A DNA stretch of 42,291 nucleotides from Treponema sp. (GCA_031274285.1 JAISQJ010000166.1:1-42291), one strand, 5' to 3'. Shown: positions 1-7,413, counted from the stretch's first letter. The notes: a model not told the origin generated them from the letters alone. Numbers and translations are program-made.

Positions 1-339
1 GAGTCCAGTTCCGGCCGGAAGATTACCTGGCCCGACGGGAAAATAGCCGCGGAGGTGGATATATTTCTGGAGAACACCGAGTATTGTTTGGCGGTGGAGG
101 TAAAATCGAAGCTGCTGGAACGGCATGTGGACGAGCACTTAAAACGTTTGGAGATTATTAAGCGGTACTATACGGAGATAAAGCATGACGGGCACAGTTT
201 TCTGGGCGCCGTGGCGGGGGCGATCATGGACGAGGGGGTGCGGAACTACGCTATCAAGGCGGGTTTCTATGTGATAACCCAGACAGGGGACACGGTAAAG
301 ATCGACGTGCCCCCGGACTTTGTGCCCCGGAAATGGTAG
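1..339 (+). CDS. PD-(D/E)XK nuclease-like protein, C-terminal part
   Basis: The reading frame is open from base 1, so the gene begins before the window and only the last 112 residues are seen. The peptide contains EVDIFLENTEY followed by LAVEVKSK, which fits the D...(D/E)xK metal-binding core of PD-(D/E)XK nucleases. The later segment with GAVAGAI and YAIKAGFYVI, and the ending VPPDFVPRKW, resemble a family of short nuclease-like proteins common in spirochaetes and cyanobacteria (DUF3782-like, from memory). A GTG at 55 could act as a start, but the frame upstream reads as sensible protein (GRKITWPDGKIAAEVD), so I treat it as partial. The substrate is unknown. A GC-rich hairpin follows at 350-386. 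Confidence 0.75.
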   Translation, partial: ESSSGRKITWPDGKIAAEVDIFLENTEYCLAVEVKSKLLERHVDEHLKRLEIIKRYYTEIKHDGHSFLGAVAGAIMDEGVRNYAIKAGFYVITQTGDTVKIDVPPDFVPRKW

Positions 340-349
340 CGCGGTGAAA

Positions 350-386
350 GCCCCCCGCCAAATATGCCAGCCGGATGGCGGGGGGC
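350..386 (+). terminator. GC-rich hairpin after the nuclease-like gene
   Basis: A perfect 11-bp stem (350-360 with 376-386) has a 15-nt loop and lies 11 bases after the stop codon. No T-run follows, so it is at best a Rho-independent-like hairpin or a 3' end protector. The structure is seen directly; the function is inferred. Confidence 0.45.
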
Positions 387-420
387 CCCCAAGCCAGACA
401 CTTGCCTTCCCCATTAAAGC

Positions 421-581
421 CAGGGAGGCTACACCCGACCGCAATTACCGCCGTGGTTGAAACAAGCGCGGCGAGGGGTGTCACGGAAATCGTGAACCGC
501 GTAGCGGTACATGAGTTTCCGTGACAGGCCCCCCGCTGATTTCACCCACGGCGGTGGGGATAATCAGGTGTAGCCTCCCTG
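421..581. repeat. Long nested imperfect palindrome
   Basis: Nested inverted arms share one centre: 421-435 with 567-581 (15 bp perfect), 447-456 with 546-555 (10 bp perfect), 479-489 with 516-526 (11 bp perfect, TGTCACGGAAA) and 496-500 with 504-508 (ACCGC/GCGGT, loop GTA). Bases between the arms are also partly complementary, so the whole ~160 nt could fold into a single long hairpin. It ends six bases from the stop codon of the minus-strand membrane protein gene and fills the gap between that gene and the nuclease-like gene. It could be a bidirectional terminator, a MITE-like element or a structured RNA. No transposase is adjacent. Confidence 0.75.
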
Positions 582-586
582 CCGGC

Positions 587-1066
587 TTAGACCTGCTTGA
601 TAAAGAAACTAAAGGCCCGGATACCCAGGCTGAACACCAGGGTAACGACGATTCCCGCGCAGAGTACCCCCAGGACCACCGCCAGCAGGGTACGACGGCG
701 GGGAAGCCCGAGCACCCAAGCCCCCAGGGTCCCGGTCCAGGCTCCGGTTATGGGCAGGGGGATCGCCACAAAGACCGCGATCCCCAGCCAGCCCCACTTC
801 TCCACCCCGGCCTGCAATTTTCGCCGGGCCCGCTCCACAAAGCGGTTAAAGAAACGTTCATACCAGCCCATGCGGAGAAAAAGCTTGTGCAGGGTGGAAA
901 GAAAGAGCCAGCATACCGGGGCAACCAGGGCATTCAGGCTTACCGCATAGGGATAGGCGATGTACCAGGGGACCCCGTTGGCAAGGGCAAAGGGGATAGC
1001 CCCCCGCAGTTCCGATATGGGGAGGAAGGCCAAAAAGGCGGTCCAGAAAAAGACCAGGGGCCTCAC
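587..1066 (-). CDS. Small multidrug-export/COG2426-type membrane protein
   Basis: This 159-residue, strongly hydrophobic protein has about four to five membrane segments. Near the N-terminus it has ELRGAIPFALANGVPW, the hallmark of the COG2426 / PF06695 family (annotated as putative small multidrug export protein, function poorly proven). A second conserved-looking stretch is IPLPITGAWTGTLGAW. The start is GTG at 1066, with AGGGGG eight bases upstream on the minus strand. It lies 70 bases downstream of thyX on the same strand and could be cotranscribed. Transport activity is a family label, not something the sequence proves. Confidence 0.85.
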   Translation of the reverse strand: MRPLVFFWTAFLAFLPISELRGAIPFALANGVPWYIAYPYAVSLNALVAPVCWLFLSTLHKLFLRMGWYERFFNRFVERARRKLQAGVEKWGWLGIAVFVAIPLPITGAWTGTLGAWVLGLPRRRTLLAVVLGVLCAGIVVTLVFSLGIRAFSFFIKQV

Positions 1067-1136
1067 CGCGTGACCCCCTGGGAACCAGCCCCACCGGGGA
1101 GCTCATTTTTGCCTTGCCGCGGTCCTGGCTTCCCCT

Positions 1137-2006
1137 TCAAAGCTGTTCCCCCGTTTCCAGCTTGGCCCGGAACCGGTCCAGGGCCTTACCCGAGAGGCCG
1201 GCCCCATCCGGCGAAGGAGGCGCCCCGGAGCCCGCCGGAGCGCCGGCCAGACGGCGTTTAAGTTCGGCAAACTCGTCGCGGGAAAAACGTACCGCGCCCA
1301 GAGCATGCCGCTCAAAGGATTCGCAGCAAAGGGGCGCCACCTTCCGGGCCAGGTCCAGCATCACCTGGGCATAAAGCCGGATCTCCTTTTGGGCATGGGT
1401 ATCCAGCCGCAGTTCCAAAAAGTGAAAAAGGTTGTGCAAATCGATCTGCCAGTACCATTCGGTGTACAGGGAAAGGGGCAGGTTGATCCGGGCAAGCTCC
1501 CGGGCTATCCCCTGGTCAATAAGGGCGCCGTAATCCCGGTAAGCCTCCCGCTGGCCCCGCTCCAGCGCGGACCGCACCTCCTCCGCCCGCGCCCCTTCCA
1601 GGGCCTCCCCCCGGCGGCCCTGACGGTTATCGTCGCTCTGCAGGGCCACATCCTCCGCCGCAGGCAGGTAGCACTCGTCCTTCATCACCGAATAGCGGCC
1701 GGATACCTCGTTTACCCGGGCAGTCCGGTGGCGTATCCACTGCCGGGCCACAAAAATGGGCAGCTTAATATGAAACGTCAGGATCACCTGCTCAAAGGGA
1801 CTGGTATGCCGGCGGCGCAGCAGGTAATCGATAAGCCCCGCATCCTCCCGGTAACTCTTGGTCCCCGCCCCATAGGACACCCGGGCGGCCTGAACCACCC
1901 GCTGATCCCCCCCCAGGTAGTCCACCAGCCGCACAAAACCCTTATCTAGAACCGGGAATTCCTTATCCAGCAGGGCCTCCGCCTCCGGAACCACGCAATG
2001 GGCCAT
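1137..2006 (-). CDS. thyX: Flavin-dependent thymidylate synthase ThyX
   Basis: ThyX makes dTMP from dUMP in the cytoplasm using methylene-tetrahydrofolate, FAD and NADPH. The ThyX signature RHRx7S is present exactly as RHRTARVNEVS, preceded by FVARQWI and followed by GRYS. The segment LPLSLYTEWYWQIDLHNLFHFL and the later HAQKEIR are the usual substrate-binding parts. I start it at ATG 2006 (289 aa) because GGAGG lies just upstream; the TTG at 2021 would place that ribosome site inside the gene. The C-terminal ~45 residues (Pro/Gly/Ala-rich) extend beyond the core domain. No thyA is seen in the window. Confidence 0.96.
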   Translation of the reverse strand: MAHCVVPEAEALLDKEFPVLDKGFVRLVDYLGGDQRVVQAARVSYGAGTKSYREDAGLIDYLLRRRHTSPFEQVILTFHIKLPIFVARQWIRHRTARVNEVSGRYSVMKDECYLPAAEDVALQSDDNRQGRRGEALEGARAEEVRSALERGQREAYRDYGALIDQGIARELARINLPLSLYTEWYWQIDLHNLFHFLELRLDTHAQKEIRLYAQVMLDLARKVAPLCCESFERHALGAVRFSRDEFAELKRRLAGAPAGSGAPPSPDGAGLSGKALDRFRAKLETGEQL

Positions 2007-2289
2007 CTTTCCTCCACGCAAACACTGTTTTCACGGTAATCATGCACCGGACCAGGGCATTTCGCAAGGGGAAGATTATGCCGTAATGATCATTTTGGGC
2101 GCATCCCGCCGCCCTCCGGCGGCGGGACCGGGCTATCCGCTCCAATTTGGCCGCTCCACTCCGTTTCGCGGCCAAATTCCGCTCCTATCCCTTGCGCGGC
2201 TCCGTAAAACCGCCCTGCGGCAGGGTTGGTTGATTATGGGAAAATGCGGCACGGCGTAGGCCCAATGACCGCCCCATCACGAATACGTG

Positions 2290-2428
2290 TTAAAAGGCCG
2301 CCAAAGAGGCACAAAGGCGAAGAAGGGTAAAGAAACTAAGCCTTCTGCCGCCTTTTCAGACATAAACCGATGAAAAATCTCATTTCCAAGCCCCTTTGTG
2401 CGCCTTTGGCGCCTTGGTGGTTAAAATT
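2290..2428. repeat. Imperfect inverted repeat of the CCAAAGGCNCAAAGG type
   Basis: The left arm near 2290-2320 contains GCCAAAGAGGCACAAAGGCG. The right arm near 2393-2427, read on the other strand, gives TTAACCACCAAGGCGCCAAA followed by GGCGCACAAAGG. Similar 'AAGGCACAAAGG ... CCTTTGTGCC' inverted blocks are, as I recall, often found around genes for GxxExxY proteins. No such gene is present here, so this may be a solitary remnant. Confidence 0.5.
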
Positions 2429-2515
2429 TCTTAAGAATTCTTGGCGCCCATATACTGTGGGTCAAGTTTAGAAGCTGCGCCCGGCGACAATCATCGGCGC
2501 GGCTGGATTATGTGC

Positions 2516-2605
2516 TAAGGCGGCAGGGATTCCCCCAAGGTGGACACTTGACCGAAGCGGCGTAGCCGCAAGCGGGTCCGCCTTGGGGGAATCCCTGCCG
2601 CCTTA
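2516..2605. repeat. 90-bp palindromic repeat, copy A
   Basis: Two 30-bp arms (2516-2545 and 2576-2605) are inverted copies with one mismatch, which would be a G-U pair in RNA. The interior holds a smaller hairpin GCGGC/GCCGC with loop GTA (2557-2569). Bases 2551-2590, read on the minus strand, match 6425-6464 at 37 of 40 positions, so this belongs to a dispersed repeat family. It lies about 90 bases before a strong promoter and may act as a transcription barrier or a REP-like element. Confidence 0.8.
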
Positions 2606-2692
2606 ACGATAGATTCAACAGCATCGATAGGGTAGATACCGGGTGCAGCGTCCCTGAAAATTGGAAAAAGCTGCCGCCCTAGGCAAAACCCC

Positions 2693-2721
2693 TTGACATT
2701 AGAAAAATACTCCCATATCCT
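2693..2721 (+). promoter_or_regulatory. Sigma-70-type promoter for the exported protein gene
   Basis: A perfect -35 box TTGACA (2693-2698), a 17-nt spacer and TATCCT (2716-2721) as -10 box. The start of transcription would fall near 2728, leaving a leader of about 40 bases before the ATG at 2771. This is one of the two clearest promoters in the window. Confidence 0.8.
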
Positions 2722-2770
2722 AGAAGGGAATACCATGACCAAAATGGAAATGATATGCAAGGAGGCTTCT

Positions 2771-4285
2771 ATGTATTTTTCGCGTGAACGCAAGGTTACC
2801 GCCCTAACCTTGGCTTTGATTCTGGGGCTCCTCCCCATCCTGGGGGCACAGCCGGCATCAGTAGGGCTTGGAATTCAGGATTTGCTGCCCGGATCCCGGG
2901 ATCTCCACCTTCCTGAGTCCAGCACCAGCAAGGCCACCGTCGGAACCCTCACCGGGGACGGGGATTACTTCATGTCCACCATAGACTGGGGTTCCATCGA
3001 AAACCTGAACAGCAACATCATCGTCGCCGGGGTGGACGAGTGGGGCCTGGCCCTGGGTTTTGGCCACAAGGGCGAAAAGCTCTACGTGGGGGCCTCTTAT
3101 TCGGGGAGCCTCATCGACGAGTTTTACCGTCGCATAACCAACAAAGAGGTCGGCGGCCTGTGGAAAACGTCCAGAAAGGTGGATAGTTCTACCCCCACCT
3201 ATGGTACCAGCCTGGTGGATCAGACCGACGTAACGCCCTATGGGGAAACCATCAACAACAACGATGTCAACCTTATCCTGGGAGCGGGGATCTTCGGCGT
3301 CCGTGTGGGCTTTGCCCAGTGGATCCGGTCGGTGAATGGATATTCGGCCGGTCCCTATTGGGGAATGGAAGATAGCCTGGAAAGCAGCCTGAAACCCTCC
3401 CTGGAACTGGGCTTTAACATCCCCGTGGGTTCCGTGCGGATCAAGCCCTCCCTCAGGGCCGCCTTTGACATCCACGAATTCCAATCTCAGAAAGGTTACC
3501 TGGATACTGACGATCCCGCTTTGGGACTCCCACTTAGTACCAATTATTGGGTACTTCGGACTGATAGGATCAACTTCTGGGAACCCTCCGCGGGACTAAC
3601 CCTTGCCCTGGAGTTCGCCCTGTCCGACTCTGCGTCCCTGGAGTTTGCCCTGGAAGGGGACGGCGCCCTGCGGATGTACCGGGGTAAGGACGATCCCGAT
3701 CCCATAAGCTCCGAGTGGTTTTATGATGACGTAACTGGCGGTTTCCCCAACTTTCCACTTAATAGTTCGAATCCTCCCTATTCGACCGCTACTACTAGTA
3801 ATATCGGAACAGTTACCATCCCCATGGATCTCCGGGCCACCGGCGCGCCGAGCTTCGCCTTTACCGGCGATCTGGGTGAGCGTCTTACCCTGGGGGCCAA
3901 GCTGGCAGTGGATGGCGGTTTTGGTCTTTTGAGTTGGGAGAATGATACCACTGGTGAAGAATCAACCATTTTGTCGATCAGCGTTGCCCCGGATTTTGCC
4001 CTGGGCGCCAGCCTCCACCTCATCCCCGACCACTTCTCCCTCCATGCGGGCATTGGGGTTACCCTCTTTACCTACGAGCATATAACGATAAATGGGGAAA
4101 CAACAACAACTGGGGTCAAATGGGATGAGATAACGGAAACTAAGATGGGAGTGCCCTCCGCCCGCTTCGCTGGGGGCCTTACGGTTAACCTTACCCAGGC
4201 CCTGGCCGTAGACCTGATGGCCATCTCCTCCGGTCTCGACCTTGACACGACCAAGTACACCCTGCTGCTCACGGTAAAGAAGTAA
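2771..4285 (+). CDS. Exported, beta-rich outer-membrane-like protein
   Basis: The 504-residue product starts at ATG 2771, with AAGGAGG five bases upstream; earlier in-frame codons overlap the promoter and are rejected. A signal peptide is clear: positively charged MYFSRERK, a long hydrophobic run, then ILGAQPA. The mature part alternates short polar and hydrophobic stretches with many Gly, Ser, Thr and aromatic residues (for example WGLALGFGHKGEKLYVGASYSG), as expected of a beta-barrel. The last residues (YTLLLTVKK) look like a closing strand. I do not recognise a named family; porin-like function is inference. The lipoprotein downstream starts 55 bases later and may be cotranscribed. Confidence 0.75.
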   Translation: MYFSRERKVTALTLALILGLLPILGAQPASVGLGIQDLLPGSRDLHLPESSTSKATVGTLTGDGDYFMSTIDWGSIENLNSNIIVAGVDEWGLALGFGHKGEKLYVGASYSGSLIDEFYRRITNKEVGGLWKTSRKVDSSTPTYGTSLVDQTDVTPYGETINNNDVNLILGAGIFGVRVGFAQWIRSVNGYSAGPYWGMEDSLESSLKPSLELGFNIPVGSVRIKPSLRAAFDIHEFQSQKGYLDTDDPALGLPLSTNYWVLRTDRINFWEPSAGLTLALEFALSDSASLEFALEGDGALRMYRGKDDPDPISSEWFYDDVTGGFPNFPLNSSNPPYSTATTSNIGTVTIPMDLRATGAPSFAFTGDLGERLTLGAKLAVDGGFGLLSWENDTTGEESTILSISVAPDFALGASLHLIPDHFSLHAGIGVTLFTYEHITINGETTTTGVKWDEITETKMGVPSARFAGGLTVNLTQALAVDLMAISSGLDLDTTKYTLLLTVKK

Positions 4286-4291
4286 GGGTCT

Positions 4292-4323
4292 TGTCCCAAA
4301 ACCCCATTCCGGGTTTTGGGACA
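4292..4323 (+). terminator. 13-bp hairpin between two envelope genes
   Basis: A perfect 13-bp stem TGTCCCAAAACCC/GGGTTTTGGGACA with a six-base loop follows the stop codon by seven bases. No T-run follows, and the next ATG is only 18 bases away. It may partly terminate transcription, or protect the upstream message and lower expression of the downstream gene. Confidence 0.5.
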
Positions 4324-4340
4324 GGTTCGTATGGAAAGCT

Positions 4341-5717
4341 ATGAAAAAAATTGCCCCTAAGCTGGCGGCCCTTTGTTTTGCGGCCGCCGTTCTTTTCTTG
4401 CCCGGCTGCGCCAGTATTCTGCGCTGGTGGGATTTTCCCACCGGCAGCAGCGCAGCGCCCCAGTCCGCCTTTCCGGAACCCCTTGAGCCTCTTGAACCCC
4501 GTGCCCAGGAGGAATCCCCCAATCAGGCCCCGGAAGTCCCCGAAGAATCCCTTGCCCAGGAAACCCCGTCCATTGGCGATGAAGGCCTGGTCCCGGAAAT
4601 CCCGGAAGATGCCCTAATCCCGGAAATTCCTGAAGAGGCCCTCGTCCCGGAAATCCCGGAAGAGGCCCTAATCTCGGAAATCCCCGAAGAAGCCCTGGTC
4701 CAGGAAATCCCCGAAGAAGTTCCGGAGCCCATCGGGGAAACGCCGCCTGACGCAGCCCGGGAGGCGGAGTCCGCCGGGGAGTCCATCGAGCCTGAACCCG
4801 TCGAACCGGCCCCCCGTTCTACGGTCGCGCCCCCGCCCTATATCCCGCCGGCCCAGATTGCCGGGCCCAGTGCCCCCGCGGCCCTGGTTGAACGGCAGCC
4901 CATTGTGCCATCGTCCCAGATAACCCAGCAGGCCCCCGTGGCAAACGTTCAGCCTCCCCCCGCCGTACCTCCTGTGGCCCTGGTCGTCCCCGTTCCGGAC
5001 CCCGAACCCGCTGAAGAAGCCCCTATCGCGGTCGTTCCGGAACCCGTCGAAGAAGTTTCCCCCGCGGCCTTAGTGGTTTCGGAGCCCGTCGAAGAGGCGG
5101 CTCTGGTTGAGCCCGCGGTCGAGCCCGAACCCTCCGTTATCACCCTTGTCCAGGAACCTGAGCCCGTCGAGGCGGTGCTTGTCCAGGACCCTGAACCTGT
5201 CCAGAAACCCGAGCCCCCTGCCGAAACGGCTCCGGTTGTAGCGGTTCTTGTTACCGAGCCTGTTGAAGCGGCTCCCGAAGCGGCGGAATCCCTTCCCTTA
5301 GAGCCGGAGCCCGCCCCCGTTGAACTGAGTGTAGCCCAAGTCCCCGAAGCGCCGGAGCAGAGTGTCCAGGAGCAGAGCGCCCCGGTCCAGGCTGACCCGG
5401 CAAACGCGGTTTCCCAGCCTGAAGATGAAGACCAAACGGTGGAGCTTCCCCCCCAGCAGCCCGCCATCAAGCCCAAGCCCACGGTTCAGCAGGTGGTGCA
5501 GCAAGCTCCCGCCGGGCTCCCGGTACGGCCTCAGCCTGCGGGGACTTATACCGTACAGCGGGGGGATTGTCTGTGGGACATTGCGGCCCGGCCGGATATT
5601 TACAACGATCCCTTCCAGTGGCCCAAACTGTATGCGGCAAATCGCAGCCGTTTGGTTGATCCGGAGAACCCCCATCTTATCCATCCCGGCCTGGTCCTCG
5701 TGATCCCCCGGTCCTAA
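4341..5717 (+). CDS. Proline-rich LysM lipoprotein
   Basis: This 458-residue protein has a lipoprotein signal with lipobox LPGC, so Cys23 is the probable lipidation site. Residues ~30-395 are low-complexity Pro/Glu/Val/Ala, including five 9-residue repeats of the form LVPEIPEEA, encoded by 27-bp tandem repeats at 4587-4721. The C-terminus (~401-456) is a LysM domain: YTVQRGDCLWDIAARPDIY, then WPKLYAANRSRL and HPGLVLVIP. LysM binds peptidoglycan, so the protein probably tethers a membrane to the wall through a long flexible stalk. The ribosome site is weak (GGAAAG). The repeat number could vary between strains. Confidence 0.88.
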   Translation: MKKIAPKLAALCFAAAVLFLPGCASILRWWDFPTGSSAAPQSAFPEPLEPLEPRAQEESPNQAPEVPEESLAQETPSIGDEGLVPEIPEDALIPEIPEEALVPEIPEEALISEIPEEALVQEIPEEVPEPIGETPPDAAREAESAGESIEPEPVEPAPRSTVAPPPYIPPAQIAGPSAPAALVERQPIVPSSQITQQAPVANVQPPPAVPPVALVVPVPDPEPAEEAPIAVVPEPVEEVSPAALVVSEPVEEAALVEPAVEPEPSVITLVQEPEPVEAVLVQDPEPVQKPEPPAETAPVVAVLVTEPVEAAPEAAESLPLEPEPAPVELSVAQVPEAPEQSVQEQSAPVQADPANAVSQPEDEDQTVELPPQQPAIKPKPTVQQVVQQAPAGLPVRPQPAGTYTVQRGDCLWDIAARPDIYNDPFQWPKLYAANRSRLVDPENPHLIHPGLVLVIPRS

Positions 5718-5816
5718 ACAGCCAGGTTAAGTCCGCCGCGAGACGCCCACAGGCCTAAGCGCCGTGCTTCATTCGAAGGGGTTTAAGACGGCAAGGATGC
5801 GGGCAAGGGAGCCTCC

Positions 5817-5830
5817 GCTCTAAACTTGAC
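5817..5830 (-). repeat. Left arm of 14-bp inverted repeat (GTCAAGTTTAGAGC)
   Basis: Read on the minus strand this is GTCAAGTTTAGAGC. It matches GTCAAGTTTAGGGC at 6566-6579 with one mismatch, in the opposite orientation, so the pair brackets the degenerate Rpn-type gene. A third copy of the 11-base core lies at 2461-2471. The preceding stretch 5718-5816 shows nothing I can name. Confidence 0.55.
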
Positions 5831-6424
5831 CCGTATATTTGACCGTGAAATCCTGTGACAAGTGATTATAGTCCTCTAATTTCCTCCGGCGGCAGCCCGG
5901 AATATTTTTGGATTTGCTCCGGGGTAAAGCCGTCCTTCTTCATCCTGCGGGCGCTTTCAAGTTTCTCCCGGCGGGCCTCCTCCTGGCCCCTAGCCTCACC
6001 TAGTTTGATGCCTTCCTGCCTGCCTCTGGCCTCACCTAGCTTGATGCCTTCCTGCCTGCCTCTTGCTTCGCCTAGCTTGATACCTTCTTCCCGGCCCCGA
6101 TCCCGGGCGTTACCCATCCCGGATCGGTAGTCCATGGCCGCCTTCTCCCGGAATAAGGCACGGGCCCACTGCTCCGCGTCCCGGCTCATCCTCCCCAGTT
6201 CCCGCTCCGCACTCATGATCCCCTCCTCCCCGCGGCTTAGCTCCTGTATCATCCCCGCTACCCCTTCCTTGCCCTGATACCCCAAGTATATACCCCATTT
6301 TGCTTCCAGGTTAGCCAGGGGCAGCAACTTTTCCCAGGGAGGATACACCTGATGATGCTCTCCGGCACTGGGGAATAAGAAAATTGGCGCCTGACGTACC
6401 ATACGCCGGCCGGATGACGGGACA

Positions 6425-6464
6425 TCCCCCAAGCCGGACCCGCTCGCGGCTGCGCCGCTTCGGT
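6425..6464 (+). repeat. Dispersed palindromic repeat, copy B (half-copy)
   Basis: It matches copy A (2590 down to 2551, minus strand) at 37 of 40 positions, including TCCCCCAAG, CGGACCCGCT and CGCCGCTTCGGT. The second arm of the palindrome is missing here. It interrupts the Rpn-type remnant. Confidence 0.75.
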
Positions 6465-6514
6465 ATAGTGAATATTTATACCTTACAAACTCCGAAAAGC
6501 ATGCCCATTGATCG

Positions 6515-6544
6515 GGATTTTTTGCATATTTATGCAAAAAATCC
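6515..6544. repeat. Perfect AT-rich hairpin
   Basis: A 13-bp perfect stem GGATTTTTTGCAT/ATGCAAAAAATCC has a 4-base loop. It contains a run of six T on each strand inside the stem. It is unlike the surrounding coding DNA and probably part of the repeat-derived block 6425-6579. Confidence 0.6.
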
Positions 6545-6565
6545 ACAAGTGCAACGGGCTGCTAG

Positions 6566-6579
6566 GTCAAGTTTAGGGC
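6566..6579 (+). repeat. Right arm of 14-bp inverted repeat (GTCAAGTTTAGGGC)
   Basis: Partner of 5817-5830 with one mismatch. It lies 15 bases beyond the stop codon of the SNase gene (on the opposite strand). Confidence 0.55.
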
Positions 6580-6594
6580 TTGCCTCGGGCGAGT

Positions 6595-7413
6595 TCATTC
6601 CGCCCAGAGGCCGCGTTTTTCACGGCGGGCTTCCTGTTCCAGGCGGCGGAATTCGTCCATGAACTGGAAGCTGTAACTGGTGTAGGCATGGGCGTAGCCT
6701 TGCCGTATCAGGTCTGCGTTGTGACATTCGCCGCCGGGACTGTAGAGGTAGGCCAGGAGCCGGCCATAGCGGTCCCGCAGGTCCCAGTCAAAGGCCAGGA
6801 GTACCGGGTTTCCCAGCAGCCGTTGCCGGGTAAACTCGCTGGCTTCCTTGCCGAAGAATTCCACTTCCCGCTGGGGATGTACGGTTTCCGGGGTGTCCAC
6901 CCCGATCATTCTGATGGTTTCCACCGCCCGTAGTCCGGCGGGAGGGTTGGGTATCCGCACCCGCAGGGTGTCGCCGTCCACATGGTCTACCACCTGGGCC
7001 TGGACCATGCGGGACTGGTCGGCCTGGTTCACGCTGTCCAGGTCCGGAATGTTCAGCCGGTACAGTCCCATCGGCGATGCCGCGGGAGTCCCCGCCAGCG
7101 ATCCTCTTGAAGATACTACCGAAGTCCCCGCCGGGGATCCCTCATCTGGCCTAAGAACCGGCGGTCTGCAGATGCCGCAGGGTTCGTAGGACGATCGTAA
7201 GGCCTCCTCCAGGGAGAGGGGGATTTTTGACCGGCTAAGGCTTTTGCAGGATTCCCGGTGGTACTTTTTCCCCGAGTTGGTTACATAAACGGTAAGGGTC
7301 TCCTCCTGCCCGGCCGCGGGGAGGGGGGTAAAACGGGAGGCTAAAAATAGGGCGAGGAACAGGACGGCCAGAAAGCCCAGAACCCCTTTTACACCCGCGC
7401 CGGTGGGTTTCAT
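6595..7413 (-). CDS. Exported SNase-type (thermonuclease-like) nuclease
   Basis: The start is ATG 7413 (272 aa), with GGAGG nine bases upstream; this leads straight into a signal peptide or N-terminal anchor (VLGFLAVLFLALFLA). Next comes a small Cys-containing module, KYHRESCKSLSRSKIPL ... YEPCGIC, often found with nuclease or competence proteins and possibly zinc binding. The C-terminal half is a staphylococcal nuclease domain: VVDHVDGDTLRV, RMIGVDTPE, EFFGKEASEF, and DRYGRLLAYLY carrying the catalytic Arg. It ends EQEARREKRGLWAE, typical of the family. It probably degrades extracellular or periplasmic nucleic acid with calcium. It is divergent from the M20 peptidase gene; their starts are 72 bases apart. 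Confidence 0.92.
   Translation of the reverse strand: MKPTGAGVKGVLGFLAVLFLALFLASRFTPLPAAGQEETLTVYVTNSGKKYHRESCKSLSRSKIPLSLEEALRSSYEPCGICRPPVLRPDEGSPAGTSVVSSRGSLAGTPAASPMGLYRLNIPDLDSVNQADQSRMVQAQVVDHVDGDTLRVRIPNPPAGLRAVETIRMIGVDTPETVHPQREVEFFGKEASEFTRQRLLGNPVLLAFDWDLRDRYGRLLAYLYSPGGECHNADLIRQGYAHAYTSYSFQFMDEFRRLEQEARREKRGLWAE

Larger units (their letters stand above)
2007..2692. other. Repeat-rich intergenic region without a convincing gene
   Basis: The 764-base gap between thyX and the next gene holds no credible coding frame. It contains a tight 10-bp hairpin at 2104-2127 (loop of four), a second hairpin at 2144-2178 with perfect 11-bp arms AATTTGGCCGC/GCGGCCAAATT, an imperfect inverted repeat at 2290-2428, the motif GTCAAGTTTAG at 2461-2471, a 90-bp palindrome at 2516-2605, and a promoter at 2693-2721. 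The hairpins next to thyX lie on its 5' side and could sit in its leader. Confidence 0.7.
5866..6546 (-). pseudogene. Rpn/PD-(D/E)XK transposase-type nuclease, N-terminally destroyed remnant
   Basis: The C-terminal ~170 residues resemble the second half of Rpn-like (recombination-promoting nuclease / PDDEXK transposase family) proteins: LPLANLEAKWGIYLGYQGKE, EEGIMSAERELGRMSRD, then charged repeats EGIKLGEARGRQ in three tandem 12-residue units (36-bp DNA repeat, ~5985-6095). The catalytic N-terminal domain is absent. Its place (6425-6546) is taken by repeat DNA: codons at the apparent start (MDFLHKYAKN) fall in a perfect hairpin, and SLYRSGAAASGSGLG falls in palindromic repeat copy B. I see no ribosome site. 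It is best read as a decayed gene; a short expressed product cannot be excluded. Confidence 0.7.

Noticed and set aside
521-1261. Long open frame on the plus strand opposite the COG2426-type and thyX genes
   Set aside because: It is Pro/Gly-rich, matches no family and is antisense to two well-supported genes. High GC leaves many such frames open.
2693-2770. N-terminal extension of the exported protein from TTG 2693
   Set aside because: 2693-2698 is the -35 box of a consensus promoter, and ATG 2771 has a strong ribosome site and leads directly into a signal peptide.
5985-6095. Regular 36-bp repeats considered as a CRISPR-like array
   Set aside because: They are contiguous with no spacers and encode in-frame EGIKLGEARGRQ units typical of Rpn-type C-termini.
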